Source: Amanita rubescens
Taxonomy: Eukaryota > Basidiomycota > Agaricomycetes > Agaricales > Amanitaceae
Length of the DNA stretch: 64,000 nucleotides
Direction of reading: 5' to 3'
Assembly (NCBI GenBank): GCA_015039365.1
Contig: WION01000024.1
Coordinates: 248,001-312,000 of the forward strand
Below the pieces are notes generated by a model that saw nothing but the letters and a program-made list of their open reading frames with translations, was not told where the DNA came from and made no database searches. The position numbers and the translations under genes were made by a program. Positions 22,512 through 33,615 of this stretch are shown here, one piece after another (within the stretch, counting starts at the first letter, position 1; each line of letters starts with the position of its first letter).

Positions 22512-25145
22512 TTATTGAGCCTCTTCTTCAATGAATTCTTCTTCCACTTCTTCCACTTCTTCCACATCGATCCCAGCTTCTTGATACTACAAATATGATT
22601 AGTATTGCATATATTAGTCTGATATTAAAGAGTATACCTGTTGGTATTCGGCACTGGCGTACCTTTGTTCAGTATATGCCTACAATATATGAAAGAATGG
22701 CTTACATTAGATCATGGACATTGCTTTCGGCCTCAGAGAACTCCATTGGGTCCATGCCCTCTCCAGTGTACCTTTTTCGGTTTCGGTCAACGATAGAAGG
22801 CCTAGTGGGGCATTTACTTACCAATGGAGGAAAGCACGACGTTTGTACATGGCGGCGAACTGGCAAACGTCTCAGGCACGAAAGAGTATCAAGACAAAGT
22901 ACGTACGATATCTAGGGTTCTCTTGAAGATCTCTTGGACTGCCGTAGAGTTGATAAGGGCAGTCGCTGCCTGTTCTTGGGTGTTATTGAAGCATACTTGG
23001 AGCATAATAGTCCACTCGCCTGAGGTTGACCAACCGGAGGAACTGTCACAAGGGAGACGGATACATTATCGGGTATCCACCTAAAAGGGCGACGTGAGAC
23101 CACAATGGGATAAAAACCTGAAAAGACGCTCATACTCGACGAATTGAGCAGAGTTTTTTGTTTGCAAATCATGAACTGCCTTTTCAGCCTACGATAATAA
23201 GGTGAATGACAGACTGATAAGCAATAAGGGAGGAGCATACCTCATGGGAAGGAATTTTACCACGGAAAATGACGGCTGCTGTCAGATAGCGGCTATAGAG
23301 GGTTCAGTCAAAGTTAATCAACGATGGCAGGACTTCACCCAAAGCGGGGGTCACATGCTACTAGTATGTTCTTGCGATCAAAGAGTCTGCGTTTTTCGGT
23401 ACAGTCAGCTTCCCGGGCGTCAAACATAAACTTACGACGAAGTTAGCTGAGGAACCGAGAAGCTTTCATACGACCGTGCACTAGGATCATAGAAGGGCGC
23501 GTAGCTTGGCATCAAGAAGTGAAGCTAGGTTGGCGCGTTAGATATGACATATTATAGTTCTGAGCCTGTGTATGCGTACTCGAGGGAAAGGAATTAGGTT
23601 CATCCCCAGTTTGCGTAGGTCACTTGAGACAACGTGAGTATATACTCGACGGAAATCATAATTATCAGCACAAACCCGTTTAGTTGACCGGGAAATCGCA
23701 AACTTGTGCTAACGCCGCACATCACCCGCGCAATTTGCTAGAAGACCCCATGAGAAGAGTTATTATCACAATCGAACTATGATACCTCATTCAGGTGTTC
23801 GAAATTAGGATTCTTCACTTTCAGCGTCCGTACGCATATATCATATCTTTTCAAATTGTGAGAACAAATTGCTGGCGGGAAGAATTTGAAACATACAGAG
23901 CTTCGTTATCAATGCACAGAGTCAGATCGCCATTGTCCACGAGTTGGTTGAGTGAAAGTAGGGCATTGTATGGCTAAGAGGTTCTGGTCATGTTTATCCA
24001 CGTTAAAGAGTATTCTCTGAACATACTTCTACAACAGTCTCAGATACCTTATTGCAGAAATTAGAAACTTGCTACGTATTCGGAAGTGACGTTGATGTTA
24101 CCTTCGGGGACGGAAGAACAGAGAACGTGGCAAGCATCCGATCGGGGAATTCCTATGGTAACATTCAGTAATCTCAAACGGGCGCTGATAGTGCCTGGAC
24201 CCACTTCGCGCAATTTTGACAAAAGTAGACTTCCCAACCCGGCTCCGGTACCTCCGCCGAGAGAATGAATCAATTGGAACCCTTGCAGTGCATCACACGC
24301 GTCAGCTTGTTTTCGTATGATATCCTGTAAAACTAAATTTAGGTCACATAAGTAAAGTAAGCCGACGATACGTGCCAAAATTGGTTCAATAAGTTCTGCG
24401 CCTATTGGATATAAAAATGTTTTCAGACTTCCCCAACCAGGAGCTTCTCGCGATCCTACCTTCCGTATAGACTGGGGCAATTTGTCAACATCGTTCGACG
24501 AACATGTAAAATCGATTACTTACATCCCTTGGCCCAGTTATTACCGGCTCCACCTTCGGCTGTTAGGAACGTGTCAGGCCGGAATAGATGACCCAGCGGT
24601 CCGCTTCGAAGCTGGATACGGAATTCAATGTAACACCAAAAACAATGACATTATACACACTTTGTTGCAAACTCCGGTTTCTAGATCGATTTGAATACTG
24701 CGGGGAACGTATTTGGTCACTGATCCGGTCTCTACTTCAGTGAAGTATACCCCAGCCTAGAGAACAAATCAAACAACTGTAGGCGACGCGTATAATCGGG
24801 ATGCAACATTCAACATACCCTTTGCAGCTGGAGAGGGTCGGATCCTTGGTAGAGCTGTAGCAAAAAGATCAAGCCAAGCCATTGAACCGCGACGCGTCAC
24901 GTTCGCGAACTGATACGCACCCCCGTCTGATCCAACCCATGCTCGGCAAGGAGCATATTCCAAAAGCTTTCTCCGACCTGTTGACAACGCGTGTGAAGAC
25001 ATTTCTAGGCACCGGTATGGAAACGTGATACCTGGTTTCCTGCTTGTCCAGCCTGCCAACAGCCGTCGATCAGATTCCCAGAAAAAACGCGGTTTGAGTG
25101 AAACCGACAAACCTGGATGTTGATGATCTCGCGAGACAGAGGCAT
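22512..25145 (-). CDS. Divergent beta-tubulin
   Basis: A gene with roughly 17 or more small exons encoding a full-length beta-tubulin-like GTPase of the microtubule. Recognisable blocks in order: REIINIQ + AGQAGNQ (tiny first exons), [22 protein letters not shown]...[23 protein letters not shown], the GTP-binding loop [85 protein letters not shown] and an acidic tail ([12 protein letters not shown]). All introns I could place keep frame, so the gene looks functional. It differs at many normally invariant sites and starts MPLSREI instead of MREI, marking it as a diverged paralogue rather than the main beta-tubulin. Confidence 0.88.
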
Positions 25146-25304
25146 GTTGAAGTCGATGAACAAGAAAAGGCAAGGGTTGGGGCTCAATTCCAACTAAGCG
25201 TGTGGCGTGTGCGCACCAAATAATAATATGTACCAACGGTATTTGCCGGTCTTCCTTGACTCATACTTCGCCTATGCCGACCACTTTTTTTTTTTCTGAC
25301 TACA
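25146..25304. other. Short spacer with an 11-base T run
   Basis: About 160 bases between the tubulin start and the kinase stop. It holds a homopolymer T tract at about 25286-25297. Confidence 0.5.
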
Positions 25305-26734
25305 CTACTGGTACTGAAATATATCGATGTTCTGGAGCTTTTCCACAACTTCTTCAATCCCTGGCCTTTCAGAAGCCTTGCGGCTCCAACATGAAAGAAA
25401 TTTCTCGGACAAATCTTTCGACAAGCTACTTCTCTTATCCCTATCCCTAACTGGCCTTTGATTTTTGTATATCGCCTTCATAATTCCATAATCATAATTG
25501 TACCAATGATATGGTAAGTTATCGTCCAATAGCTGCGTTTTCTCTTCTGAGTCACTAGATCTCCAGGAAAATTTAAAGAGTGCAAACCTCAAATACAGTA
25601 CAAGCGAATGCCCAAATATCGGATGCCAAAGTTTTCGGGCCATCGAGATCTTCCTCTTCCATACAGAGCAGCTCTGGTGCTTGCCATCGAAGTGAACCAG
25701 CCAAAGTTGTTGTATTTTTTTCTCGACCAGCAAACTCATCGACAAAACCTGCTAGCCCAAAGTCGCTCAACAAGGCATAGCCGTCATCCGAGATAAGGAT
25801 ATTATTCTTGGACCATTTCAGTACGGCACGGAGTCGAGCCTAACTCCGCTCACCCCCTTGATATCACCATGTACTATCATTCCTGCGTCGATATGCAAGT
25901 ATTTAAGGCCTTGCGCAACTTGCTTGACCTGTTCTGCATGTTTAGTTTAACTCAAAACCAACAAGGTGTGTCTCAATACCACTTCGAATCTTTTTCCCTC
26001 CGGCTTATTGTTTAAAAACTGTGGTGCAGTGCCACTTTGATACCATTGCATCACAACAGCAGGTCGCCCATCGAATTGAAAAGACACGCCATAGAATCTG
26101 GCGATGTTTTCGTGCCGCAGCCGTTTCCATACCACGGCTTCCATCTGGAGATGCTGGTCAATATCGTCAGATCGTTTGCCCACGTTTTGAAGCAATTTTC
26201 TCACTCTCTTGGCACGTTCAAGGTCAACTTTACGCCTCGTAAATGCCCGCAAGAGCTTCAGAGCTGCAATCGGTTAACTGAATTTGACAAATGCTTGCGA
26301 TGTTGCACCGCACCGACCACTGATGTAGCATAACTTGATCGCTTATCTACCGACACTCGATGTGTCCAGATGCCTTTGTAGATATCCGAGTATCCTCCTA
26401 GTGCTTCGGGATCCATTGACTGAACTTCGATTTCGCCCGTCAAGTCGGCTGTCTGCGTCCCTTGGTCAATCGATTGGTAATGGAACTTGTACACCCCACG
26501 ATCGGCGACGCTCGTATCTCCGGTATCCATGGCATCTGGTTCAGTCGTCACTTGGAAACTGTGCATCCCCCCGGGCATCTGTATGGGTTGAAACGATTTG
26601 TCGGTTTGTCCATCATAATCCGCCATCATATAATCGTCCTCATCGATCACAGGGTGTTTAGGGGTCGCTACTTTGGCATTATCGGATGTCCATGATCTCC
26701 TTTCGCGGAGTGTAGATTTGCTGCTGAATAGCAT
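25305..26734 (-). CDS. TKL-type protein kinase
   Basis: Multi-exon kinase from the ATG at 26734. The N-terminal 100 residues are polar. The kinase domain follows with a glycine loop (GGYSDIYKGIW), a lysine in ALKLLR, helix-C region and RHENIARFYGVS, then the catalytic loop HGDIKGNN formed across an intron, DFG (LLSDFGLAGF), an APE-type QAPELL and the end block RPVRD...CWSRKASERPGI. All catalytic residues are present, so it should be active. This is the tyrosine-kinase-like, Ser/Thr-type group greatly expanded in Agaricomycetes. No transmembrane segment was seen; probably cytosolic. Substrate and partner unknown. Confidence 0.85.
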
Positions 26735-27024
26735 GACGGAGATTTTTTGTCACTGGGTAGTGAATGTTGACACCAGCTACACAACGGGAGGTATCTACAT
26801 ACGTATATCTAATATTTATGGGTATTACCAAGGTTAGGTAAGGTTATCATCGGCCGATCCGAGATCGGCCGTTCGGACCATTAGCCGTCATACTCTCAAA
26901 GAGCGTCTTTATATCCGATGTCAAGATACACGATGATAAGCTGTACACAATACTTATAATACTTGTATTAGGGGACGGACAGTATTTGCACAGCAGTAGA
27001 ACAACACTGTCACACCGGTCAGCG
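26735..27024. other. Intergenic
   Basis: About 290 bases between the kinase start and the 3' end of the DUF6729 gene. It contains the palindromic block GATCGGCCGATC-like sequence near 26850 (CGGCCGATCCGAGATCGGCCG). Confidence 0.4.
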
Positions 27025-28764
27025 CTAAAGTTGATTCGGATTAGACAAGTTACGCAATAGGTAACGGAACTCAACTACCAGTGGTGCTTCGAGGCCACTC
27101 GTGACCTGCGTTGACGTACTTGCCCCAACAGAAGGACTTCCGGTGGCAGATTGTGCGGGATAATACTGTGAATATGGAAATGCAGGAGACAGTCGGGTTG
27201 TTTGCGGCCCGCTCGACTGGGATTGGGAATGGTCATGCTTTTCAGGGGACTGGACGCTTGTTGGTAAATTAAATTCGTTCCTTGCTAGGGTACACGTACC
27301 GTAGTAGAAGACCGGGGCATACAGGAACCTGACTGATTCTTGTCAGCAAGATCCCATTCTCCATGGGCGCTTATGCTCTGCGCATTATCGCCGCCTCGCT
27401 CGGTAGATGTCTAAAGTTTGATTTCATTCAGGTTCCGTGGCGGAAAAAATATAAAAATTGAAACTAATACCCACCACTGGTATCTCGTCATCCCCCTCAT
27501 TTCCCTGGATCCCATGGAACTGTTCGTTTCCACCTTCTGATGATGCAACAGCCATAGGCATGGAAGGATTTCGACCTTCTTCCTTCAATTCAAACTTGAT
27601 GTCGGGCGCTCCGTATTGTATGGAATGAACAAGTTGTAAAACGATATCCTTCCGCAATCCAAGGTTTAGCCCACTGATCACCAAGTTCCATAATGCTGTT
27701 GAGACGCCCAGGGCATTCCAATTCCAGATATTAGAGCCGCAACCCGCATCGGTATCCGAGCTTAACAGGCGCGCAGGGAATTCGTCTTTTAATCCTTTGG
27801 GAAGGGAATTCATGATAGATGAATCGATACTAGAAAATTTACGGCCTTCGGATGATGTGGCAGCGACACATTGTGCGCTGTTGCAGACGTATTCGCAACC
27901 GATGATGAAGAAAGGTTTATCTAGATCGTATATCTTGATCGGGCCGGAACGAATTCTCCCGTTATTTATCAGAAAGTTTGGACAGTAGGGGCATTGAATT
28001 CCGTTAAAGACAAGAGGTTGAGGGTCCCAGTAAAGGAATCTATACTCCATGGGCATACGCGCAGTCGACGTGGATGCAGCCATGGTAAAGTACGAGGGTG
28101 ATGAAGGAAGCCAAAAAGTTTTCAAGATAGAGTACAAGGAAGGGATGTTGTGTGTTTGAGTAGCGTTGGCATTTGTCGCTAAGGACTGAAGATGTATTTT
28201 GAACGCTTCTTCAATAGTTGGACCCGTAGCAGACGTTGGATTTGGGGCAGCCAATGAATTGAGAAGCGCAGCGAGAAATTCTTGAGGGCTGACATGTGCA
28301 AATTCGCCCCAATCGCGAAAGACAAACTTGGATTCAACCGGAGCATATGCTATTGGAGCTGCAGTGCCTGGTTGGGGCGCAATCGGATATCCTACGCCGG
28401 TAAGAAGGGTTCCTGAGCCCCATTGTGGAAAGCCCTGGGACACATGATGAGCGCCGGCGTTCAGCGGAGCAATGTGGAACCATCTCACATCTTGCGCTTC
28501 CAGTTTCTGTCGCTTTACTGGCACGCGCTTGGGAACAGAGCCAGCGGGAAGGCCATCCTTCCTTGGTCGCCCAACGGGACGCTTGATCTTGGGTTCACTG
28601 GGGGAGTCATTGGGTTTGTTGGTGCTTCCCTTTGGGCGTCCTCGTTTTCGCTTTCCGGTGACGGTTTCAGGCTCTGCTGTAGTCGTAGCCGATGAAGCCT
28701 CTTGAGTGATGTTAGTCTCGCCCGAGAATACGCGGTTCGTTACGTGTGAGAGCGAATTAGCCAT
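27025..28764 (-). CDS. AT-hook protein with DUF6729-like domain
   Basis: A long first exon from the ATG at 28764 (about 430 aa) plus two further exons ending at the stop 27025-27027. The N-terminus has two AT-hook-like motifs (KRGRPKGS and RPVGRPRKDG), which bind the minor groove of AT-rich DNA. The middle has a Cys-rich domain (CPYCPNFL...CEYVCNSAQC) followed by SIMNSLPKGLKDEFPA and the block WNLVISGLNLGL, resembling DUF6729. In Agaricomycetes such proteins often accompany KDZ-type transposons. That link is from family knowledge and is not shown here. The C-terminus is Ser/Gln-rich. It may be a domesticated or transposon-derived nuclear protein. Confidence 0.7.
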
Positions 28765-29419
28765 CTCCGGCGCTTTTTATCTAGAAAATAAATGATTATT
28801 TTCAGAAATATCGCATCAGGCGAACAGAAAATCGGAAAAAGATTTGAGTGCATATCGACAAAAATCGCAAAGAATGGCTAGCAAAGATAAAGAAGGATTT
28901 TGCAGCTCACATACAAAACCTTGGTATTGGAAACGTCGACGAAGCTGGTCAAGAAAGCGGGTCTCAATTTTTGGAAGATTTAATCGATTAAATCGATTTC
29001 ATATAGTACGAAAATTTCTCAATCGATCTTATTTGCATCTGTTGATGCACGCATTTCCTTTCAGAGGACCGCACAAGGGTTGGGTATGGACCTTTGAAGA
29101 AGCTGACGGCTATCCCTTCGTAATTTTTACTTAGAGTCGGCCATGAATGCAAGAATGCTGGATATTCTGCGGAAATTTCAAAATCAATTTCAATCGGAGC
29201 CAATATATTTACCGCAACTAACCGAGGTGCCAAACTCTAATGCTTGAAAAGTTACCACATTCAACACGATCGGTGAGTGTCTTTCTGAAGCTTGCATCCT
29301 TCCTCTTTTCTCCTGTGATGATATTCGACCGACAAAATTAGGAAGTGCCGTCCGAAGAGCTCTTTTCACTGTCGAAACTCGGGTCTCTGACCTCTTTTGC
29401 AAATTGCCCACCTAAAGAG
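28765..29419. other. Intergenic, nothing recognised
   Basis: About 0.65 kb. It contains an ATCGATT-rich tandem patch near 28980-29000. No gene is supported. Confidence 0.4.
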
Positions 29420-29915
29420 CGATATGCTAACCTCACCTTTTTAGGAACCAGAGTAACTTCTATCAGCTTGACAGGAGGCGTTGGCTGCCCGAGCCCGAGC
29501 CACCCCAAATACCGTAGACCACACAGTGATAGTTTATTTAACGACCCCCAGTTAATCGTGGATTATGAATATGCCGTACGAATTGACACTAGCAGTGCAA
29601 GTTGCTCGTCGTGGAGGCCTAGAGGAACCCAGGAACTGGTGGAAAGAACACCCGATCGGACCGACAATTCGATCGAACCGCTCGCCGGTTTCTTACATGT
29701 CTGGGACTTTCCCCTCCCAAAAAGTAGGGTGAATGTCTTGTAGTCGGGGATCGGATGTCTAACACAACTTTATCTCTAGATCAGCCGAGGAAAAGTCGAC
29801 GTTGTTGTCCAGCATCCAGCTGCTTCGTGATGTTATCGTGCCCTTCACTCCAACTGGTGTGGCCCGTGGTGTGAGCGGACACACCGGTGCGCATCGCGTT
29901 GATGTGATTGCCCAG
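29420..29915 (+). pseudogene. 5' fragment of the transketolase-like gene
   Basis: Matches 33262-33874 across promoter, first exon, first intron and part of exon 2 (LLSSIQLLRD, ARGVSGHT). A block of roughly 22-24 bases in exon 2 is missing and several indels are present. Homology stops exactly after a CAG at 29915, where the parental gene continues its own intron. Clearly a non-functional partial copy in the same orientation, about 4 kb upstream of the intact gene. Confidence 0.85.
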
Positions 29916-30530
29916 GACAACGACGTATGGCCTGCGGGCGGGACATCTCCCCCTTCTTTATCCGTTGCGGTGTCTTGTTCCACGGACCCCCTGGTACTGG
30001 AAAAACACTGATGGCCAGGGTGCTCGCCGCTAGCTGTAGATCCAATGGAAAACAGGTATGTAAGATTCTTGTCGTCTACTATTCGCCTCTTATTCAATTT
30101 TTTTTTCTATCCAGCTTTTTCCATGCGAAAAGGTGCAGACTGTCTGTCAAACTGGGTCAGCGAGGCAGAACGTCAATTAAGATTTTTTTGAGGAGGCTAG
30201 AACTTCTCAAAGACTCAACCCTCGATCATCTTCGACGAAATAGACGGCCATCTGCACGATCTTTGAAACAACTTGAAGATCGGGTCCAAGCTTCCATTGT
30301 TAGCACACACACTTCTTGCATTAATGGACGGGATTGACTGACGTGGCCAGGTTGTCGTCATCGATGCAACCAACAGGACTGATGCTGTTTGCCCTGCGCT
30401 CCGAAGGCCGGGGCGGCTTGACCGGGGGTTTTATTTCGGCCAACTGACGGTGGATGCAAGGGAGAAGATTTTGAGTATTGTGATTAGGAAATGGGCGAGT
30501 TGCTACGAGGGTCATCTACGATGTTCTGAT
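29916..30530 (+). pseudogene. Fragment of an ATAD2/Yta7-like AAA ATPase
   Basis: The plus strand encodes, with stops and frameshifts, the Walker A block GVLFHGPPGTGKTLMARVLA, then FMRKGADCLS.WVSEAERQLR, a Walker B-like SIIFDEIDGH and VVVIDATNRTDAV.PALRRPGR. The order and wording match the first AAA domain of bromodomain ATPases such as Yta7/ATAD2. An intron at about 30057-30115 (GTATGT...CAG) is retained, so the piece was copied as DNA, not from mRNA. It is fused directly behind the transketolase-like fragment. Non-functional. Confidence 0.8.
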
Positions 30531-30688
30531 CGCTTATGCTTTTGATAGGCGCTCTCCGGTAATACATCTTAGTTACCTAACAATGCTATGTACGTTATGA
30601 CAAGTGAGAATGAATGTCGTTGCTTTCATAATGTAATGTACAAATGTTTCTGCGCTATCTTCCTCCCTCAATTGTTAGAGGAATGATG

Positions 30689-31855
30689 TTAGACCTCATG
30701 TCTCCCCGTCTTCTTCTGTGACTTCTGAATTGAGGCATTAAGGTCATAATTCACCTTTTTTAAATATGCACGAAATTCTGCAGTGCCCCAAAGCTTCACG
30801 GCGCCAAGTGCATAGACATAGTTAAAGATAACTTGGGGCGGCCACCTTGTGTCGAGTTCAAGTTCACCTGGGCCATTGTGGACCGGTAGCCAAATGTCTG
30901 AATTGTGTGGGCACAGTCCCATTTCAGCATGACCCCCACGATTGTCTTCGTAAAAGTAGTGTACTGTGAGGTTTGACGAAAGACCTGGATTTGCATCTCT
31001 CCAATATCCGCCCTCGATCTGTGGAGCCGGCGGTGGTAGATCACCTCTTTCTAGCCCAAAATTGGGTGTCTATAGGTCAAGGGACGTCAGCCCACCAACT
31101 GGAAATGGAAAAGTGGGGAAGACATACCTGAAGAAACGCCATGTCAAGCGTGGCCAAAGGGTCGCAGAAGATAAGGTGCAAACATATGATGTTTCGATAG
31201 TCGTTAATATCGTTAATGGCCTTGTCATCCCTTGTCACGAATCATATAAGCTAGTTGAATGCAAAGATGTTTGCTCATATCAGTAGTGGAGCTTTGCCGG
31301 GAACTCGCCTTATGACCCTTAGCATAAGCTAACAAGTGATAACAATGAAATTGAGGAGAATCTGTAATCACACAACTGTGACCATCGCGTTCTGCAGCTA
31401 CCGCATTCTCCGGCGGGGGACTTTCTTGCAATAGGTTATAGTAAGGGGTGCTCGTTGCTTCATCTGCACCTTCAGCGTAGTCGACTAGGCGATGCACTAT
31501 TGACCTAGCTGTTTTCCAAAATAATCACGAATCCAAATGAACATCGAAGAAATAACATACCGTTTGAGAAATAGTATATAATGTTGTTATCATCAAGTTC
31601 AAGGCGGTTCATATCTTCCTCAGACATGGCCTTCCCGTCCTCCCAACCATCATGATGGGTACTGATGTGACCGCCAATACCGTGCCGGCCAAAAATGATG
31701 TAGCCGAGGAATCGCAGCCACTTATATGGCTTCAGGGCGTACTCACGTATTTTGGCCCGCGGAATCCTGAGCGCAGACCTATTCTCCCTGTCCACATGGA
31801 TAAACAATGAAATGATGGGCCCTGGGCCAGGACCAGGTGCCGGCAGTTGAGACAT
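30689..31855 (-). CDS. HNH-nuclease-like protein
   Basis: Rebuilt from about five exons, starting at the ATG at 31855 (MSQLPAPG). The first 95 residues contain no known domain. The middle contains RDGHSCVITD, then FHCYHLLAYAKGHK and, after an intron, INDINDYRNIICLHLIFCDPLATLDMAFLQTPN. This fits the R-D-G-x2-C-x2-T...H...N-x2-N layout of the HNH_2 family of fungal proteins, although the usual final His is replaced. The C-terminus is a conserved-looking block (DIWLPVHNGPGEL). The intron at 31221-31308 appears to use a GC donor (GCGAGT). Nuclease activity is doubtful because of the missing ligand. Role unknown. Confidence 0.6.
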
Positions 31856-32118
31856 AATTCAACGCAGGTTGAGAGCTTGGGCGGCGTGACGCAAGTGACG
31901 CAAGCGATTTTGAAACGTGTGCCGGCATTACCCGCAAAAAAAATAAATGTTGCAATGGATTATTCTGTCATGAAATCCTGTCATGAAAGCAACATCCAGA
32001 TCTTTGTTCGTTTCGATTCATTTGTCCCCGTTCTGCAAGCCCAGATATTTCGTGTTGGCCACGTACATCGGCACATCAGCGACTGACAGATCGTAAATCT
32101 TGATATGGTGATGACTGC
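31856..32118. other. Short spacer
   Basis: About 260 bases. It contains a GTGACGCAAGTGACGCAAG short tandem repeat near 31888-31905, just upstream of the HNH-like gene's start, which could be a CRE-like regulatory site. Confidence 0.4.
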
Positions 32119-32902
32119 TCACAGCGACCAACGATCCGGCGACGACGAAATGACCGCTATAAGGCTGGATAGGAATCTTGAGTGCATCTGGCTGAAAGGT
32201 GCTGCTAACAAAAGCGGTCGAGACGATCGGCTGGTATCAGGTAAGGAATCGATACCCGTGTTTTTGGCATCGTCCAATGCAGCACCTTCCTCACCCGACT
32301 CATCATCAGACAAGAACGGAAGGTGATCGTGCAGAAAGTAGCCTATCTCATACAGCAATCGTGCAGGTTGGTGGAGGTGGAAGTTTAGATGAAGCGAGCG
32401 ATTTCGCTCGGGAACGGAGAGTGAGAAGCTGAAGAGTCTTCTTTGAGGCTGACGAGTAGGTGCAGAAGGCTCGGGGTGTAGGAGCGGCATTAGGTGTGTA
32501 TTAATACCTGAACTTGATGGTATTGGTGAAGAAAGGCCGGTACCAAGGACTTTAGGCGAGTCCGGGGACGGGGGCGCGGAGGAGACGCGCGCTATGTGGA
32601 ACTTGTAGCGATAGATGTATTGATCAAGCTTTGACTAGAGTCGCTTGAATACGCATCCAAAGAGTGCGCGGAACGTTTTGGCGTTGAGGTGCAGGTATAA
32701 GAGGTATAGTCAAATTTGACTGTTCTCGTCGTCCGGGGAGTGGACTTGACGACATACACCGAGGAGGGTGACGTTTATCATAGGACGGAGGAGGGGTTAT
32801 TTGGTCAGGACTTGACGACAAAAATTGTGTTAGGGAGTTCGACAAGTCCCGGATGGGCTTTGCAGAGGATGAGGACGTGGGGCCCTGGGGATGTGGAATC
32901 AT
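32119..32902 (-). CDS. Low-complexity protein of unknown function
   Basis: Two exons that join in phase 0. The first begins at about 32902 (MIPHPQGPT) and the second ends at the stop at 32119. The intron lies at about 32600-32635 and is short. The product of about 240 aa is rich in Ser, Pro and Leu, with an acidic patch (LSDDESGEEGAALDD). No domain or membrane segment was recognised. The start is uncertain because the frame continues upstream through non-ATG codons. Confidence 0.45.
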
Positions 32903-33615
32903 CAATCCAAAGTATAAACCCGCGGGGATAGATAGTAATACTGGCACTTACATTTTGCCCCTCAAAGAAACAATGCGGGGAGCGTACGAAGGCCCGTCAT
33001 CTGAAAACTTTGCCCTGTTAGACTCGAAGTTGTAGTACAGTCCACGTCGGTGGTTCAGACATTGTTCTTGCAGACTGCCATGAGATTGTACGCTCTGAAT
33101 GCGTCGCCGCGGCTCCGAGGAAGGCGCAATGGACAGTGTGAGTACATCTTTCGTTCTCAACCCCCGACAGGACGCGTACGGCGCTGCCCCTCCTCGAAAA
33201 AACTTGCAAAGCTTTTTCCACTCCGAGAATCAGGAAGACGCAATGGACAAGTGCCCACAATCAACACGATCATGCTAACCCGGTTTTAGGACCAGAGTAA
33301 CAACCGTTCTATATCGGCTTGACAGCAGGCGTTCAAGGTTGCCCGAGCCCGACCCACCCCGGATACATTAGACCATACATAGTGATAGTTTTAACGACCC
33401 CCAGTGCTAGTATGCCGTACTAATTGACACTGGCAATGCAAGTTTGCTCGTCGTAGAGCTGTACATAGAGGAACCAGGTAACAGGTGGGAAGGACACTTG
33501 CTCGATCAGCCGAGGATTTAAATACCCGACGCGTATCTACAATCGACATCCTTCAAAACCCCTCCCCGGTTTTTTTACTTCTCTTCATTCTCTCAACTAC
33601 TGACATTTGTACGAC

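Noticed and set aside
29420..29915. Second functional transketolase-like gene
   Set aside because: Only promoter and the first two exons are present, with a deletion, and the sequence then switches to an ATPase fragment.
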